A stretch of 64,000 nucleotides of DNA from Rhizobiaceae bacterium (lineage in GTDB: Bacteria; Pseudomonadota; Alphaproteobacteria; Rhizobiales; Rhizobiaceae), in contig JAMLJB010000001.1 of NCBI GenBank assembly GCA_023953835.1, positions 1,984,001 through 2,048,000 of the forward strand, read 5' to 3'. Every line of letters begins with the position of its first letter. The stretch's first letter is position 1. Positions 35,081-45,010 of the stretch are shown here, in pieces. The notes below the pieces were generated by a model. The model was given only the letters and a program-made list of their open reading frames with translations. It did not search any database and had not been told where the DNA came from. Position numbers and translations under genes: made by a program.

Positions 35081-35842
35081 CTATTCCACGCAGCCCACAT
35101 AACCGCCCGCCCGGCTGGCGCGGCGCTGGATGACGCGGGCAACGCCGCGCATGCCGGCCTGCGGCTTTGCCGGATTGCGGGCGATTGGATTGGGCAGGGC
35201 GGCGGTCAGAAGTGCTGCCTGCTGTGCCGAAAGATTTTTAGCTGAAACACCGAAATAATGTTGGGCAGCCGCTTCGATGCCATAGATATTCGGGCCCCAT
35301 TCGGCGATGTTGAGATAAATTTCAAGGATGCGATGCTTCGGCGTAACTAGGTCGAAATAGACGGCAAGCGGCAGTTCAACTGCCTTGCGCACGAAAGACC
35401 TGCCGTTCCACAAGTATAAATTCTTGACAGTCTGCATGGGAATGGTGGATGCGCCCCGCGTCGGGCGGCCAGCGAAAAGGTCCTCGACCTCGCCTTTGAG
35501 TTCGCCAAGGTCGACGCCCATATGGGAGCAGAACTGGCCATCCTCCGACATGATGACTGATCTGCGCATGACCGGGGCGACATCCTCCAGCGCCACCCAC
35601 TGGCGGTCGTAGCCGCGCAACATCAGGAGGTCCGCGATCATCAACGTGGAAACGGGATGCACGAAGAAGGGTATATAGAGAATGGTCAGCACGACCGGCA
35701 CAAGCGCAATGGCAATCGCCGCCTTTGCCAGGCGGCGCAGCCATATCCTCTTTCGGCTCGTGCCGAGAAGCTTGCGAATTGCTGCCATGTCCGGCTTTGC
35801 CGGATCGGGCTCCGCACCAGTTCCGGCAATCCCTGTCTCCAT
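35081..35842 (-). CDS. mtgA: Monofunctional biosynthetic peptidoglycan transglycosylase
   Basis: GT51 glycosyltransferase that polymerises lipid II into glycan strands at the periplasmic face. One transmembrane segment ([20 protein letters not shown]) precedes the catalytic domain, where [11 protein letters not shown] carries the catalytic glutamate and [13 protein letters not shown] and [11 protein letters not shown] are conserved motifs. Transpeptidase domain is absent. The start is uncertain: ATG 35842 gives 253 residues, and the frame stays open to 35935, where it would overlap the prenyl synthase gene. Confidence 0.88.
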   Translation of the reverse strand: METGIAGTGAEPDPAKPDMAAIRKLLGTSRKRIWLRRLAKAAIAIALVPVVLTILYIPFFVHPVSTLMIADLLMLRGYDRQWVALEDVAPVMRRSVIMSEDGQFCSHMGVDLGELKGEVEDLFAGRPTRGASTIPMQTVKNLYLWNGRSFVRKAVELPLAVYFDLVTPKHRILEIYLNIAEWGPNIYGIEAAAQHYFGVSAKNLSAQQAALLTAALPNPIARNPAKPQAGMRGVARVIQRRASRAGGYVGCVE

Positions 35843-35933
35843 TCCAATCGCATAGCGGCAGGCAAGCCATTGTGCAACGGATGAGCCTTTCGGGCGCTTG
35901 ACCGTCGGCGACTTTGCCGTCATCGGTTGCGCC

Positions 35934-36851
35934 ATGTTGCAGACCGCTCATGATGATTTTGAAAAGGCGCTGGCCCGACGCGCCCGCGCGGTAGAAGCCG
36001 AGCTTGACGCTATCCTCGCTTCGGCTCCGCAAACGGGAGAAATCGCGAGGCCGGACGGCCTTCTCGCCGCGATGCGTCACGGTGTGTTGAACGGCGGCAA
36101 GCGGCTGCGCCCGTTCCTCGTGCTGGAGAGTTCGGCCCTGTTCGGCGTCCGGCAGGATGCCGCGCTTCGCGTTGCTGCGGCGCTGGAGTGCGTCCATTGC
36201 TACTCGCTGGTTCATGACGACCTGCCGGCAATGGACGATGACGATTTACGGCGTGGTCAGCCGACGGTGCATCGGGCGTTCGATGAAGCAACGGCGATCC
36301 TCGCGGGGGACTCGCTGCTGACGCTTGGCTTTGACGTGCTGGCCGACCCGGCGACCGAACTTTCGGCCGACGTGCGGCTGTCGCTGGTGCTGTCGCTGTC
36401 GCGGGCTGCCGGACTGGGCGGCATGGCGGGCGGGCAAGCGCTCGACCTGGCGGCGGAGCGGGATGTTCCTGACGAAGCCGGGATCATACGGTTGCAGGCC
36501 ATGAAAACCGGCGCGCTGATCCGCTTCGCCTGCGAAGCCGGGGCCATTGCCGGAAACGCCGGAACCGCCGACCGCGAGCGCATGGCGGAATTCGGCGCGG
36601 CCATCGGCCTTGCCTTCCAGCTTGCCGACGACCTGCTGGACCTGACCTCTGACGTCAAGACCATGGGCAAGGCGACCGGCAAGGATCGGCAGGCGGGCAA
36701 GGCGACCCTTGCGTCGCTGCACGGCGAGGATTGGGCGCGCACCCAGTTGCGCGGCCTTGTCAGCCAGGCCGAGGAGTTGCTTGCGCCCTATGGAGAAAGC
36801 GGCAGCCTGTTGCGTGCGGCGGCGCGGTTCGTGGCCGAAAGAAGCCACTGA
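35934..36851 (+). CDS. Polyprenyl diphosphate synthase (farnesyl/geranylgeranyl type)
   Basis: Trans-prenyltransferase of 305 residues from the ATG at 35934; a TTG at 35898 is possible but unlikely. The first aspartate-rich motif is [10 protein letters not shown] at 95-104 and the second is LADDLLDLT near 232, and GGKRLRPFL near 54-62 binds IPP. It elongates DMAPP with IPP to C15 or C20; chain length cannot be fixed by eye. It is divergent from mtgA and near ispG, which supplies its substrates. Confidence 0.9.
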   Translation: MLQTAHDDFEKALARRARAVEAELDAILASAPQTGEIARPDGLLAAMRHGVLNGGKRLRPFLVLESSALFGVRQDAALRVAAALECVHCYSLVHDDLPAMDDDDLRRGQPTVHRAFDEATAILAGDSLLTLGFDVLADPATELSADVRLSLVLSLSRAAGLGGMAGGQALDLAAERDVPDEAGIIRLQAMKTGALIRFACEAGAIAGNAGTADRERMAEFGAAIGLAFQLADDLLDLTSDVKTMGKATGKDRQAGKATLASLHGEDWARTQLRGLVSQAEELLAPYGESGSLLRAAARFVAERSH

Positions 36852-36855
36852 TTTT

Positions 36856-37749
36856 TCAGCGGTTGCGCAGCACCGCGCAGGAGCCGCCGACGCTGCGCAA
36901 CTGGGCGCAGACCTTATAGGCGGTGGTGCGGTTATCAATGCCGATCCTGACGATGTAGAAGGCGCGCGGCCCGAAAGCCATGCGCTTGCGGCTGACCACA
37001 GGCTCATAGTCGTTAAGAAGGCTTGGGTAGCGGCCCCTGATGCGCTCCCATTGCTGCAAGGCGGCGGAGCGGCGGAAGTTTCCGGCAAGCTGCACGCCCC
37101 ATGGCTTCGTATGCACGCTCGCCATCGGGATGGTCGCGGTCTGGATGACCGGAAGGCGACGACAGGCTTCCGCGAAGCTGCGCTTTTCTTCCAGCGGGCG
37201 GTTGGTGCCCGTGTGCGCGGAATCCGCGAAATTGTCGGCAGGCTCGCCCATGATGTCGAGGACGTAGTTTTCCGTTTCGACCGGCAGGAAACCGCCGACC
37301 GAAAGCCATCGCGCGACGCGATTTTCGCCTGCATTATAGGCAGCGGCGGCCAATCCGAGATTGCCGTAGCTGCGCTTCATCTCGCCAAGATATTTTGCTG
37401 AGGCCGCAATCGCCGTTGGCGCGTCGAATGGGTTCTGCAATCCGCGAAGTCTCGCCGTTCCGGGCATGAACTGCGCAATGCCCTCCGCCCCGGCAGGACT
37501 GACCGCATTGGCATCGAAGCGGCTTTCCTTCCATATCAGCCGCGCAAAAAATTCGCGGGGGATGTCGTTCAACTCGGCGTGGTGCTGGATCAGCTTGCAG
37601 ATGCGGTGAACCGGCTCCGGCCCGCCGACGCGGTCATCCGTTTCGGCGCCGAGCGCGGGTGTTCGGAGGCAGGCAAAGGCCAGCGCCGCCGCGAGGCAGC
37701 ATGCAATGCGCCTGTTCCAGGAAGTGACCGGCATTTGCATCGAGTCCAT
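36856..37749 (-). CDS. Lytic transglycosylase domain protein
   Basis: Secreted protein of 297 residues with a signal peptide (IACCLAAALAFACLRTPALG). The SLT domain has the catalytic Glu in IWKESRFDANAVSPAGAEGI, followed by AQFMPGTA and AAAYNAGENRV. The C-terminal part (RAFYIVRIGIDNRTTAYKVC, then QLRSVGGSCAVLRN) resembles a SPOR-type peptidoglycan-binding domain. It would cut glycan strands. It follows ispG by 14 bases on the same strand and is convergent with the prenyl synthase gene. Confidence 0.9.
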   Translation of the reverse strand: MDSMQMPVTSWNRRIACCLAAALAFACLRTPALGAETDDRVGGPEPVHRICKLIQHHAELNDIPREFFARLIWKESRFDANAVSPAGAEGIAQFMPGTARLRGLQNPFDAPTAIAASAKYLGEMKRSYGNLGLAAAAYNAGENRVARWLSVGGFLPVETENYVLDIMGEPADNFADSAHTGTNRPLEEKRSFAEACRRLPVIQTATIPMASVHTKPWGVQLAGNFRRSAALQQWERIRGRYPSLLNDYEPVVSRKRMAFGPRAFYIVRIGIDNRTTAYKVCAQLRSVGGSCAVLRNR

Positions 37750-37763
37750 TTTGCGAAATGCTT

Positions 37764-39014
37764 TTATTCCGCAGCCTGGCGTCCGCGGCCAAAGCGCCGC
37801 TCGATATAGTCTGCAACCATGCGTTCGAAATCGCGGGCGATGTCGGGGCCGCGCAAGGTGGCGGCCTTCTGTCCGTCAATATAGACCGGGGCGGTCGGTG
37901 TCTCACCCGTGCCCGGAAGCGAGATGCCGATGTCGGCATGCTTGGATTCGCCCGGCCCGTTGACAATGCAGCCCATCACCGCGACTTTCAGTTCCTCGAC
38001 GCCCGGATAGCGCTCCCGCCAGACGGGCATGTTGCGGCGGATGTCCTCCTGTATGGTCTGCGCCAGTTCCTGGAAGACCGTCGAGGTGGTGCGCCCGCAG
38101 CCGGGGCAGGCTGCGACGATCGGGATGAACTGGCGAAAGCCCATGGTCTGGAGCAGTTCCTGCGCAACCTGCACTTCGCGCGTGCGGTCGCCGTTCGGCT
38201 CCGGCGTCAGAGAAATGCGGATCGTGTCGCCGATGCCCTGCTGCAGCAGGATGCCCATTGCCGCCGACGACGCGACGATGCCCTTCGAGCCCATCCCCGC
38301 CTCGGTCAACCCGAGATGCAGTGCATGGTCGGAGCGGCTGGCAAGCTCCGCATAGACCGAGATGAGATCCTGGACCTGGCTGACCTTAGCCGAGAGAATG
38401 ATCTTGTCGCGCCCAAGCCCGATTTGCTCGGCTGCTTCGGCTGACAACAGCGCCGACTGCACGATTGCCTCGCGCGTCACCTGTTGCGCGGTCAGAGGCG
38501 AACCGTTCGCATTGTTCTCGTCCATCAATCGCGTCAGCAATTCCTGGTCGAGCGAGCCCCAGTTGACGCCGATGCGGACGGGCTTGTCGTAGCGGATCGC
38601 CATTTCGACGATCTCGGCGAACTGCCGGTCCCTCTTGTCCTTGAAGCCGACATTGCCGGGATTGATACGGTATTTCGCGAGCGCTTCGGCGCAGGCCGGG
38701 TGATCGGCCAGAAGCTTGTGGCCGATGTAATGGAAATCACCGATCAGCGGCACGTTGATGTTGAGCCGGTCGAGGCGTTCGCGGATGGCCGGTACGGCTG
38801 CCGCGCTTTCGTCACGGTCGACCGTGATGCGGACGAGTTCGGAGCCTGCCCGATGCAGTGCGGCGACCTGCGCCACCGTCTGGTCCACATCGGCGGTGTC
38901 CGTATTGGTCATGGACTGCACGACGACAGGCGCGTCGCCGCCGACAAGGATGCCGCCGACATCGACGGCGACCGACCTGCGGCGCGGAAATGGTGATGAG
39001 AAATATCCGGACAT
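37764..39014 (-). CDS. ispG: 4-hydroxy-3-methylbut-2-enyl diphosphate synthase (flavodoxin)
   Basis: Iron-sulphur enzyme of the MEP isoprenoid pathway, 416 residues, converting MEcPP to HMBPP. The N-terminal TIM barrel begins [20 protein letters not shown], and the C-terminal [4Fe-4S] site uses CPGCGRTTS and the later [16 protein letters not shown] with its ligand glutamate. It leads a two-gene unit with the lytic transglycosylase. Confidence 0.97.
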   Translation of the reverse strand: MSGYFSSPFPRRRSVAVDVGGILVGGDAPVVVQSMTNTDTADVDQTVAQVAALHRAGSELVRITVDRDESAAAVPAIRERLDRLNINVPLIGDFHYIGHKLLADHPACAEALAKYRINPGNVGFKDKRDRQFAEIVEMAIRYDKPVRIGVNWGSLDQELLTRLMDENNANGSPLTAQQVTREAIVQSALLSAEAAEQIGLGRDKIILSAKVSQVQDLISVYAELASRSDHALHLGLTEAGMGSKGIVASSAAMGILLQQGIGDTIRISLTPEPNGDRTREVQVAQELLQTMGFRQFIPIVAACPGCGRTTSTVFQELAQTIQEDIRRNMPVWRERYPGVEELKVAVMGCIVNGPGESKHADIGISLPGTGETPTAPVYIDGQKAATLRGPDIARDFERMVADYIERRFGRGRQAAE

Positions 39015-39110
39015 AGCCGGCCTGCTCCGTTTCGGAATTTGCCGATCAGGTGGCGGATCGTGCGGCGGATGTCAATGGATCAGCGCGATCACTGCTGTTC
39101 CAGTTGACCC

Positions 39111-39485
39111 CTAGATGGTCAGGATCGCCTTGACCCTGCCCAATACGGGACCGGCAAGTTCTGGACGGCTTTCGACAAATTCCGAGTTTCTCTGGGACCA
39201 ATCGAGGCTCTTGATCTGATCTGACAGGACGACCCCGGTGATCTTGCCGCCAACGGGAATTTCAACCTCGAAAGGATAGCCCTTTGCCTTGGATGTAATT
39301 GGACAAAGAATGCACAGGCGCGCGATCGAATTGTACCTCTCCGGCGACAGCACCAGCGCGTAGTGCTTGTCCGCCATCTCGCGGCCCACCTGCGGATTAA
39401 ACTGGATATGGATTATGTCATACTGCCTGGGACAGTATGGACTAAAACTCGTTGCCGACCGACTGACCAGTGGCGATCTCGCCAT
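39111..39485 (-). CDS. mazF: MazF/PemK-family toxin
   Basis: Endoribonuclease toxin of 124 residues. The family features are QYDIIHIQFNPQVGREMADK at the N-terminus, HYALVLSPERYN and LCPITSK, and VLSDQIKSLDW with the conserved aspartate. The ATG at 39485 has GGAAG nine bases upstream and overlaps the antitoxin gene by 44 bases; a first part of about 20 residues is atypical. It would cleave mRNA when freed from MazE. Confidence 0.88.
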   Translation of the reverse strand: MARSPLVSRSATSFSPYCPRQYDIIHIQFNPQVGREMADKHYALVLSPERYNSIARLCILCPITSKAKGYPFEVEIPVGGKITGVVLSDQIKSLDWSQRNSEFVESRPELAGPVLGRVKAILTI

Positions 39486-39684
39486 GACGATTGTCTTCCG
39501 TGATTTGGCACAGAAGCGCATCTAGCTCATAGACATGCGGGTCTTCAACAGGCCGCACCAGAAGTGCGCCATCCGCCACCGAGATATCGACCGAAACGCC
39601 TTCGCGGACGGAGATTTCGCGCGCGTATGTGTTCGGGATGCGTAGCGCGAGGCTGTTTCCCCATTTTGCAACGGTGGCAATCAT
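39442..39684 (-). CDS. mazE: MazE-family antitoxin
   Basis: Antitoxin of 80 residues. The AbrB/SpoVT swapped-hairpin domain is at 1-45 (TVAKWGNSLALRIPNTYARE, then GVSVDISVADGALLVRP), and the acidic C-terminus binds the toxin. AGGAG lies seven bases before the ATG. It precedes mazF, the usual order, and probably autoregulates the pair. Confidence 0.9.
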   Translation of the reverse strand: MIATVAKWGNSLALRIPNTYAREISVREGVSVDISVADGALLVRPVEDPHVYELDALLCQITEDNRHGEIATGQSVGNEF

Positions 39685-39781
39685 CGGAATGCTCCTGCGG
39701 TCGTTCCCGCATTGTATCTACAACGGAGACACATAGTGGGTTCCAATTTCAAAAGCAATGCAAATGGCTTCATTCACCGCG

Positions 39782-40348
39782 TCACGGGCTTAGCGCCTCG
39801 TGCGCCGCCTCCAGTACTTCCCTCGCGAAGTCGTCGCTGAGGACGGCGCGAGACAGCAGCAAGGCCCCGACAAGCGTGGAAAACGCCGCCAGCGCGTCGG
39901 CGCGGCGATCCCGCGCGTTCTCGCCGGGCATGGCGTCGGCCAGAATTTCGAGCAGCCCCTTCACGCCGTCCTCATAGGCCTGGCGCACATCGTCCACCTG
40001 CCGCGCCGTATCGGATGCCAGCGCTGCGATCGGGCAGCCTTGCGCAAGGTCTTCGCGATGCTTTTCAGACAGATAGCGTTCGATGATCGCGCCGGCGGGA
40101 TTGCCGGGATTTTTGGCGATGCGTCGCCGCCAGCGCTCCTGGCTGGTTTCCAGCGCCTTCGCAACGGCCTCGGCGGCAAGGTCGTCCTTGGAGCGAAAAT
40201 GACCGTAGAAGCCGCCATGCGTCATGCCGGCGGCCTTCATCAAGTCCGCCACACCGATGCCGTTGAAACCCTTTTCGCGGAAAAGCCTGCCTGCGGTCTC
40301 GACAACGCGCGCGCGATTTTCCGCAGCCTTGGCACGACTTACGCGCAT
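39782..40348 (-). CDS. TetR/AcrR family transcriptional regulator
   Basis: Regulator of 188 residues from the ATG at 40348. The helix-turn-helix region RVVETAGRLFREKGFNGIGV and DLMKAAGMTHGGFYGHFRSK is of the AcrR/LfrR-like type with the HGGFYGHF recognition helix. Its own upstream region holds a CATATGA palindrome. The neighbours, MazEF and PhaR, are not obvious targets. Confidence 0.87.
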   Translation of the reverse strand: MRVSRAKAAENRARVVETAGRLFREKGFNGIGVADLMKAAGMTHGGFYGHFRSKDDLAAEAVAKALETSQERWRRRIAKNPGNPAGAIIERYLSEKHREDLAQGCPIAALASDTARQVDDVRQAYEDGVKGLLEILADAMPGENARDRRADALAAFSTLVGALLLSRAVLSDDFAREVLEAAHEALSP

Positions 40349-40358
40349 ATACCTGCCC

Positions 40359-40383
40359 CATATGAAGCAGCGCGGATCATATG
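40359..40383. promoter_or_regulatory. Candidate TetR operator
   Basis: CATATGA at 40359-40365 and TCATATG at 40377-40383 are exact inverted repeats with an 11-base centre, ten bases before the TetR start. Autoregulation is likely. Confidence 0.6.
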
Positions 40384-40412
40384 ACAATTGGCGTCAAAGC
40401 GCAAAAGCGCGT

Positions 40413-41021
40413 TCAGGAAAGGGAATCGATCTTGCGCTGCATCGCGGCGATCTGTTCCTTGAGTTCCTTCAGGTCGTCGGATTTGTCCGGCGCGGCCTTC
40501 TTCTCCGGCTCCTCGGCTGCGGGTGCCGCACCCGTCCCGGCGGGGAAGGGTGTGAACATGCGCATGGCGTTCTGGAAAAGCTCCACATTGCGCCGCGTCT
40601 GCTCCTCCAGCGCTTTCATCGAGGTCGGAAGGTTTTCCATCATGCCGAGAGGGGACTTGCCGAAGCTCGCCTTCATCTGCTCCCGGAAGCGTTCCTGCTC
40701 CTTGGCGAACGCGATCATCGATTGTTCGAGGAAGCTCGGCACCACCATCTGCATCTGGTCGCCGTAGAAGGCGATGAGCTGGCGCAGGAAAGGGACGGGC
40801 AGCATGTTCTGCCCATCCTTGTTCTCCAGTTCAAAGATGATCTGGGTGAGCACGGGGTGGGTGATGTCCTCGCCGGTCTTGGCGTCGTGCACGACGAATT
40901 CCTCGTCCCGCTTGACCATTTCCGCAAGGTCTTCGAGCGTGACGTATGTGCTGGTTCCGGTATTGTACAGACGGCGGTTGGCGTATTTTTTTATCACTAC
41001 CGGTTCGTCTTTTGCTGCCAT
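40413..41021 (-). CDS. phaR: Polyhydroxyalkanoate synthesis repressor PhaR
   Basis: Carbon-storage regulator of 202 residues, also called AniA in rhizobia. The N-terminal DNA-binding domain starts VIKKYANRRLYNTGTSTYVT; a PHB accumulation domain follows (FLRQLIAFYGDQMQMVVPSF, then LEQSM), and the C-terminus is a coiled coil. It senses PHB granules and represses phasin and other genes. It is divergent from phaA-phaB. Confidence 0.95.
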   Translation of the reverse strand: MAAKDEPVVIKKYANRRLYNTGTSTYVTLEDLAEMVKRDEEFVVHDAKTGEDITHPVLTQIIFELENKDGQNMLPVPFLRQLIAFYGDQMQMVVPSFLEQSMIAFAKEQERFREQMKASFGKSPLGMMENLPTSMKALEEQTRRNVELFQNAMRMFTPFPAGTGAAPAAEEPEKKAAPDKSDDLKELKEQIAAMQRKIDSLS

Positions 41022-41105
41022 TACCCTGCCTCCCGAGCCGGTTGGTCGACGATTTTGGCTCTTAGCCGGCAGGATATGCGTAAAGTCGCTACGAATCCAA
41101 GCATT

Positions 41106-41120
41106 TTGTGCAGTGCGAAA
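41106..41120. promoter_or_regulatory. Candidate PhaR site between phaR and phaA
   Basis: TTGTGCAGTGCGAAA shares its first eleven bases with the motif before pyc at 22955. It lies 85 bases before phaR and 180 bases before phaA. Confidence 0.5.
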
Positions 41121-41299
41121 CCTGCGAAAGAAATCGGCGACTTACGCAGCGCGGACGAGGGGCGGCAGAGAGCAAGGCGGCAAGCTCATTTGGAATTTGA
41201 CTTGCCGCGCAGAAAGGGTGAAGAAATCCACAACAATTGCCGTATCTCACGCTGCCGGCGATCCTACATTGCCGCCAAGCACACAACCCGGAGGATAAA

Positions 41300-42484
41300 A
41301 TGTCCGCATCTTCAATTGTCGTTGCGAGTGCCGCGCGCACGCCTGTCGGTTCCTTCAACGGGGCTTTCGCCAACACCCCCGCGCATGAGCTTGGCACCGT
41401 CGCGATCAAAGGCGCGCTTTCCCGCGCCGGGGTCGATCCGAAGGAAGTCGATGAGGTCATTCTCGGTCAGATCCTGACGGCGGGGCAGGGCCAGAATCCG
41501 GCCCGGCAGGCCGCGATCAAGTCCGGAATACCCAACGAGGCGACGGCCTGGGGGCTGAACCAGCTTTGCGGATCGGGCCTGCGCACCATCGCAATCGGCA
41601 TGCAGCAGATTTCGTCCGGCGATGCGAAGATCATCGTGGCCGGCGGCCAGGAATCCATGTCGATGGCGCCGCACTGCCAGCACCTGCGCAACGGCGTCAA
41701 AATGGGCGACTTCAAGATGATCGACACGATGATCAAGGATGGCCTGACAGACGCCTTCTATGGCTACCATATGGGAAACACTGCCGAAAACGTCGCGCGT
41801 CAGTGGCAGCTTACGCGTGAGGACCAGGACACGTTCGCTGTTGCTTCGCAGAACAAGGCCGAGGCCGCGCAGAAGGCCGGCAAATTCAAGGACGAGATCG
41901 TGCCGGTGACCGTCAAGGGTCGCAAGGAGGACATCGTTGTCGATGCGGACGAGTATATCCGGCATGGGGCGACGCTTGACGCCATGGCGAAGCTGCGCCC
42001 GGCCTTTGACAAGGAAGGCTCGGTGACTGCAGGCAATGCGTCCGGCATCAACGATGGCGCGGCCGCCGTGGTGCTGATGAGCGAGGCGGAAGCTGCGCGG
42101 CGCGGGATCACGCCGCTCGTGCGCATCGTGTCATGGGCGACAGCCGGCGTCGATCCGCAGATCATGGGCACAGGACCGATCCCGGCTTCGCGCAAGGCGC
42201 TGGAAAAGGCAGGCTGGAAGGTGGATGACCTCGACCTCATCGAGGCGAACGAAGCCTTCGCGGCACAGGCCTGCGCCGTCAACAAGGACATGGGCTGGAA
42301 CACCGACATCGTGAACGTCAATGGCGGGGCGATTGCCATTGGCCACCCCGTCGGTGCCTCCGGCGCGCGCATCTTCAATACGCTGGTCTATGAGATGGGT
42401 CGCCGTGGCGCGAAGAAGGGTCTCGCAACGCTCTGCATCGGAGGCGGCATGGGTGTTGCGATGTGCGTCGAATCCATGAAATGA
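41300..42484 (+). CDS. phaA: Acetyl-CoA C-acetyltransferase (beta-ketothiolase)
   Basis: Thiolase of 394 residues that joins two acetyl-CoA to acetoacetyl-CoA, the first step of PHB synthesis. The nucleophile is Cys90 in [10 protein letters not shown]; His349 (GHPVGASG) and Cys379 (LCIGGGMG) complete the site. The ATG at 41300 has GGAGGA upstream; a longer frame upstream is rejected. The reductase gene follows after 47 bases. Confidence 0.96.
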   Translation: MSASSIVVASAARTPVGSFNGAFANTPAHELGTVAIKGALSRAGVDPKEVDEVILGQILTAGQGQNPARQAAIKSGIPNEATAWGLNQLCGSGLRTIAIGMQQISSGDAKIIVAGGQESMSMAPHCQHLRNGVKMGDFKMIDTMIKDGLTDAFYGYHMGNTAENVARQWQLTREDQDTFAVASQNKAEAAQKAGKFKDEIVPVTVKGRKEDIVVDADEYIRHGATLDAMAKLRPAFDKEGSVTAGNASGINDGAAAVVLMSEAEAARRGITPLVRIVSWATAGVDPQIMGTGPIPASRKALEKAGWKVDDLDLIEANEAFAAQACAVNKDMGWNTDIVNVNGGAIAIGHPVGASGARIFNTLVYEMGRRGAKKGLATLCIGGGMGVAMCVESMK

Positions 42485-42531
42485 ACAGGGCTTGACGGGC
42501 CACAACGAATAACAGGGAGGAGCAGGGCCAA

Positions 42532-43257
42532 ATGGCAAGAACAGCAATCGTGACCGGCGGCTCGCGCGGCATAGGCGCGGCGATTTCAATTGCGCTTAAG
42601 GCGGCAGGCTACAATGTTGCCGCCAACTATGCCGGCAATGACGAAGCGGCGAAGAAATTCACCGCCGAAACGGGCATCAAGACCTATAAATGGTCGGTAG
42701 CCGACTATGACGCCTGCGTGGCGGGCGTGAAGCAGGTCGAAGCCGAGATCGGGCCGGTCGACATTCTTGTCAACAATGCGGGCATCACCCGTGACGCCAT
42801 GTTCCACAGGATGACCCCGCAGCAGTGGAAAGAGGTCATAGACACCAATCTTTCCGGCGTTTTCAACATGACGCATCCGGTCTGGAACGGCATGCGCGAC
42901 CGCAAGTTCGGGCGGGTGATCACCATTTCCTCCATCAATGGCCAGAAGGGCCAGGCAGGGCAGGCCAACTACTCGGCGGCAAAGGCCGGCGACATCGGCT
43001 TCACCCGGGCGCTGGCGCAGGAAGGCGCGCGGGCAGGCATAACCGTCAACGTGATCGCGCCGGGCTATATCGCGACCGAAATGGTCAAGGCCATCGACGA
43101 GAAGGTGCTGAACGAGCGCATCATTCCGCAGATTCCGGTCGGCAGGCTGGGTGAGCCCGAGGAGATTGCGCGCTGCGTTGTGTTCCTCGCCTCCGACGAT
43201 GCGGGCTTCATCACCGGCTCGACGGTCTCCGCCAATGGCGGCCAGTATTTCACCTGA
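42532..43257 (+). CDS. phaB: Acetoacetyl-CoA reductase
   Basis: NADPH-dependent SDR of 241 residues forming (R)-3-hydroxybutyryl-CoA. GGSRGIG is at 9-15, NNAG near 80, and the catalytic Tyr/Lys in NYSAAKAG. GGGAGGAG precedes the ATG. A strong terminator closes the phaA-phaB operon. PHB synthase (phaC) is not in the window. Confidence 0.95.
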   Translation: MARTAIVTGGSRGIGAAISIALKAAGYNVAANYAGNDEAAKKFTAETGIKTYKWSVADYDACVAGVKQVEAEIGPVDILVNNAGITRDAMFHRMTPQQWKEVIDTNLSGVFNMTHPVWNGMRDRKFGRVITISSINGQKGQAGQANYSAAKAGDIGFTRALAQEGARAGITVNVIAPGYIATEMVKAIDEKVLNERIIPQIPVGRLGEPEEIARCVVFLASDDAGFITGSTVSANGGQYFT

Positions 43258-43279
43258 CGGCGGTCGGAGAAACGCAAAG

Positions 43280-43307
43280 AAAAACCCGGCTCAATGGCCG
43301 GGTTTTT
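43280..43307. terminator. Bidirectional rho-independent terminator
   Basis: AAAAACCCGGC at 43280-43290 pairs exactly with GCCGGGTTTTT at 43297-43307 over a six-base loop. It serves phaB on the plus strand and carD on the minus strand. Confidence 0.92.
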
Positions 43308-43332
43308 ATTGTCCTTTAGGAGGAGAGGCCAG

Positions 43333-43914
43333 TCAGGCGGCTTCTTCCTGCTCGGCTTCCTCATTATCGGCCTTGGCGCCGCGCTTCGGGCCCTTGGCGA
43401 GGTTGGCCTCGATAAGGCGGACGGCTTCGGTGTCCGACATCTTGTTCACGGCGGCGATCTCACGAGCCATGCGGTCGAGCGCGGCTTCATAGAGCTGGCG
43501 CTCGGAATAAGACTGCTCGGGCTGGGTTTCGGCACGGAACAGGTCGCGCACGACTTCCGAGATCGAGATAAGGTCGCCGGAATTGATCTTTGCATCATAT
43601 TCCTGCGCGCGGCGCGACCACATGGTGCGCTTGATGCGGGCGCGGCCCTGCACAACCTTGAGCGCACGGTCGACATAATCGGTTTCGGACAGTTTGCGCA
43701 TGCCGATGGACTGCGCCTTTGCGACCGGAACCTTGAGCCGCATCTTATCTTTCTGGAAGTCGATCACGAACAGTTCCAGCTTGTGCCCCGCAACTTCCTG
43801 CTCGTCGATGGACACGATCTGCCCGACGCCATGCGCCGGATAGACAATGAACTCGCCGGTCTTGAAGCCGTGGCGGGCAGGCGAGGGCTTCTTCTGCTGG
43901 GTGGTCGTTGCCAT
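43333..43914 (-). CDS. carD: CarD family transcriptional regulator
   Basis: RNA-polymerase-binding regulator of 193 residues (CdnL type). The N-terminal Tudor-like domain contains FKTGEFIVYPAHGVGQIVSI, which binds the beta subunit, and the C-terminal helices bind promoter DNA. It stabilises open complexes, notably at rRNA promoters. The C-terminal tail is charged and low in complexity. Confidence 0.94.
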   Translation of the reverse strand: MATTTQQKKPSPARHGFKTGEFIVYPAHGVGQIVSIDEQEVAGHKLELFVIDFQKDKMRLKVPVAKAQSIGMRKLSETDYVDRALKVVQGRARIKRTMWSRRAQEYDAKINSGDLISISEVVRDLFRAETQPEQSYSERQLYEAALDRMAREIAAVNKMSDTEAVRLIEANLAKGPKRGAKADNEEAEQEEAA

Positions 43915-44241
43915 TCGCTTATTGACTCCTTTTGGGTACTATCTGCGAAAACAAGGGCCAATCGGCACCGCCGCCACACTTTCCCCAGCAGACGAAAAAG
44001 ATTGCTTCCACCGGCGCTGGCCAAATACAGGCCACAGCATCCAGTTCAACATCACCAGTCCCCTGGCGTGCAAATATTGGAAACGACCTTTCAGCGAGTG
44101 GACCTGAGCGCCAAGAGTGACGATATGCCGACGGCATTTCTTAGACAGGTAACATAAAACCTGCCAAGAATCAAGGTTTTTGCTGCATACGCGAACAAAG
44201 CGGCGTCAAGTGCTTATTTTGTGAGCAGAAGTTAAAGCAGG
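43915..44241. other. Intergenic region between carD and fdxA
   Basis: These 327 bases hold the carD promoter region and the end of the fdxA unit. I see an imperfect repeat AAAACCTGCCAAGAATCAAGGTTTT near 44155 in two arms (AAAACCT and AGGTTTT) that may act as a terminator, and no gene. Confidence 0.45.
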
Positions 44242-44577
44242 TTAATCGCCGGTGCCCGGTTCCGAAGAAAAATACTTCAACTTGTCCGGAACGCCGTCAA
44301 ATTCCTTGGCTTCGGGCAGTTCCGGTTTCTTCTGCGTGATGTTGGGCCATTTTGCCGCATATTCGGTGTTGAGCGCCAGCCAGTCGTCAAGTCCGGCCTC
44401 GGTGTCGGGCTTGATCGCGTCGGCAGGGCATTCCGGCTCGCACACGCCGCAATCGATGCACTCGTCCGGATGGATGACGAGCATGTTCTCGCCTTCATAG
44501 AAGCAATCGACCGGACAGACCTCCACGCAATCGGTGTACTTGCACTTGATGCAGTTGTCGGTGACGATATAGGTCAT
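44242..44577 (-). CDS. fdxA: Ferredoxin FdxA, 7Fe type
   Basis: Soluble electron carrier of 111 residues. Cys9, Cys12, Cys17 and CP at 21 begin the two-cluster pattern, and [12 protein letters not shown] completes it, as in [3Fe-4S][4Fe-4S] ferredoxins. The C-terminal extension is usual for this class. The ATG at 44577 gives the family start [17 protein letters not shown]; a longer upstream frame is ignored. Its upstream neighbours are the S4 protein and helicase genes on the same strand. Confidence 0.95.
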   Translation of the reverse strand: MTYIVTDNCIKCKYTDCVEVCPVDCFYEGENMLVIHPDECIDCGVCEPECPADAIKPDTEAGLDDWLALNTEYAAKWPNITQKKPELPEAKEFDGVPDKLKYFSSEPGTGD

Positions 44578-44692
44578 GCTTTCGGACAGTCCGGTTCTGC
44601 TCGTGCCGGTGACGTAGACCCTTTGCACTGTGCATGCAAGGGCAGCAAACACTCCAAAATGTCGCTGTTGCGGAACGATTTTGCTCTGGTTG

Positions 44693-45001
44693 CTACTCTT
44701 GTGTGGTGTCCTTTTCCGGGCCTGTGGCGCTATCAGGAGAAAGGTCTTCGTAGAGCAGTTTCGCCTCGGTGGCGGGGCCTCGCCGCTCGCCAAGAAAAAG
44801 CACGCGATAGACCAGAATGCGCCGGTCGAGGGTTATCGTCAGCACGTCGCCCTGCTTGACGCCGTCGGAGGACTGCGTCGCCTTTTCGCGGTTGATGCGC
44901 ACCCTTCCGGCTTCGACCAGCTTCGCAGCCAGTGAACGCGACTTTAGCGCGCGTGAAAAGAACAGCCATTTGTCGATGCGCTGCCTTCCGCTTGCGATCA
45001 C
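44693..45001 (-). CDS. S4 domain RNA-binding protein (HslR-like)
   Basis: Protein of 102 residues, GTG start. The S4 domain fills the first 60 residues ([20 protein letters not shown], then [14 protein letters not shown]). HslR proteins bind stalled 50S subunits with peptidyl-tRNA. It begins nine bases after the helicase stop, so the two are likely co-transcribed. Confidence 0.87.
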   Translation of the reverse strand: MIASGRQRIDKWLFFSRALKSRSLAAKLVEAGRVRINREKATQSSDGVKQGDVLTITLDRRILVYRVLFLGERRGPATEAKLLYEDLSPDSATGPEKDTTQE

Positions 45002-45010
45002 CTGTGTCGC

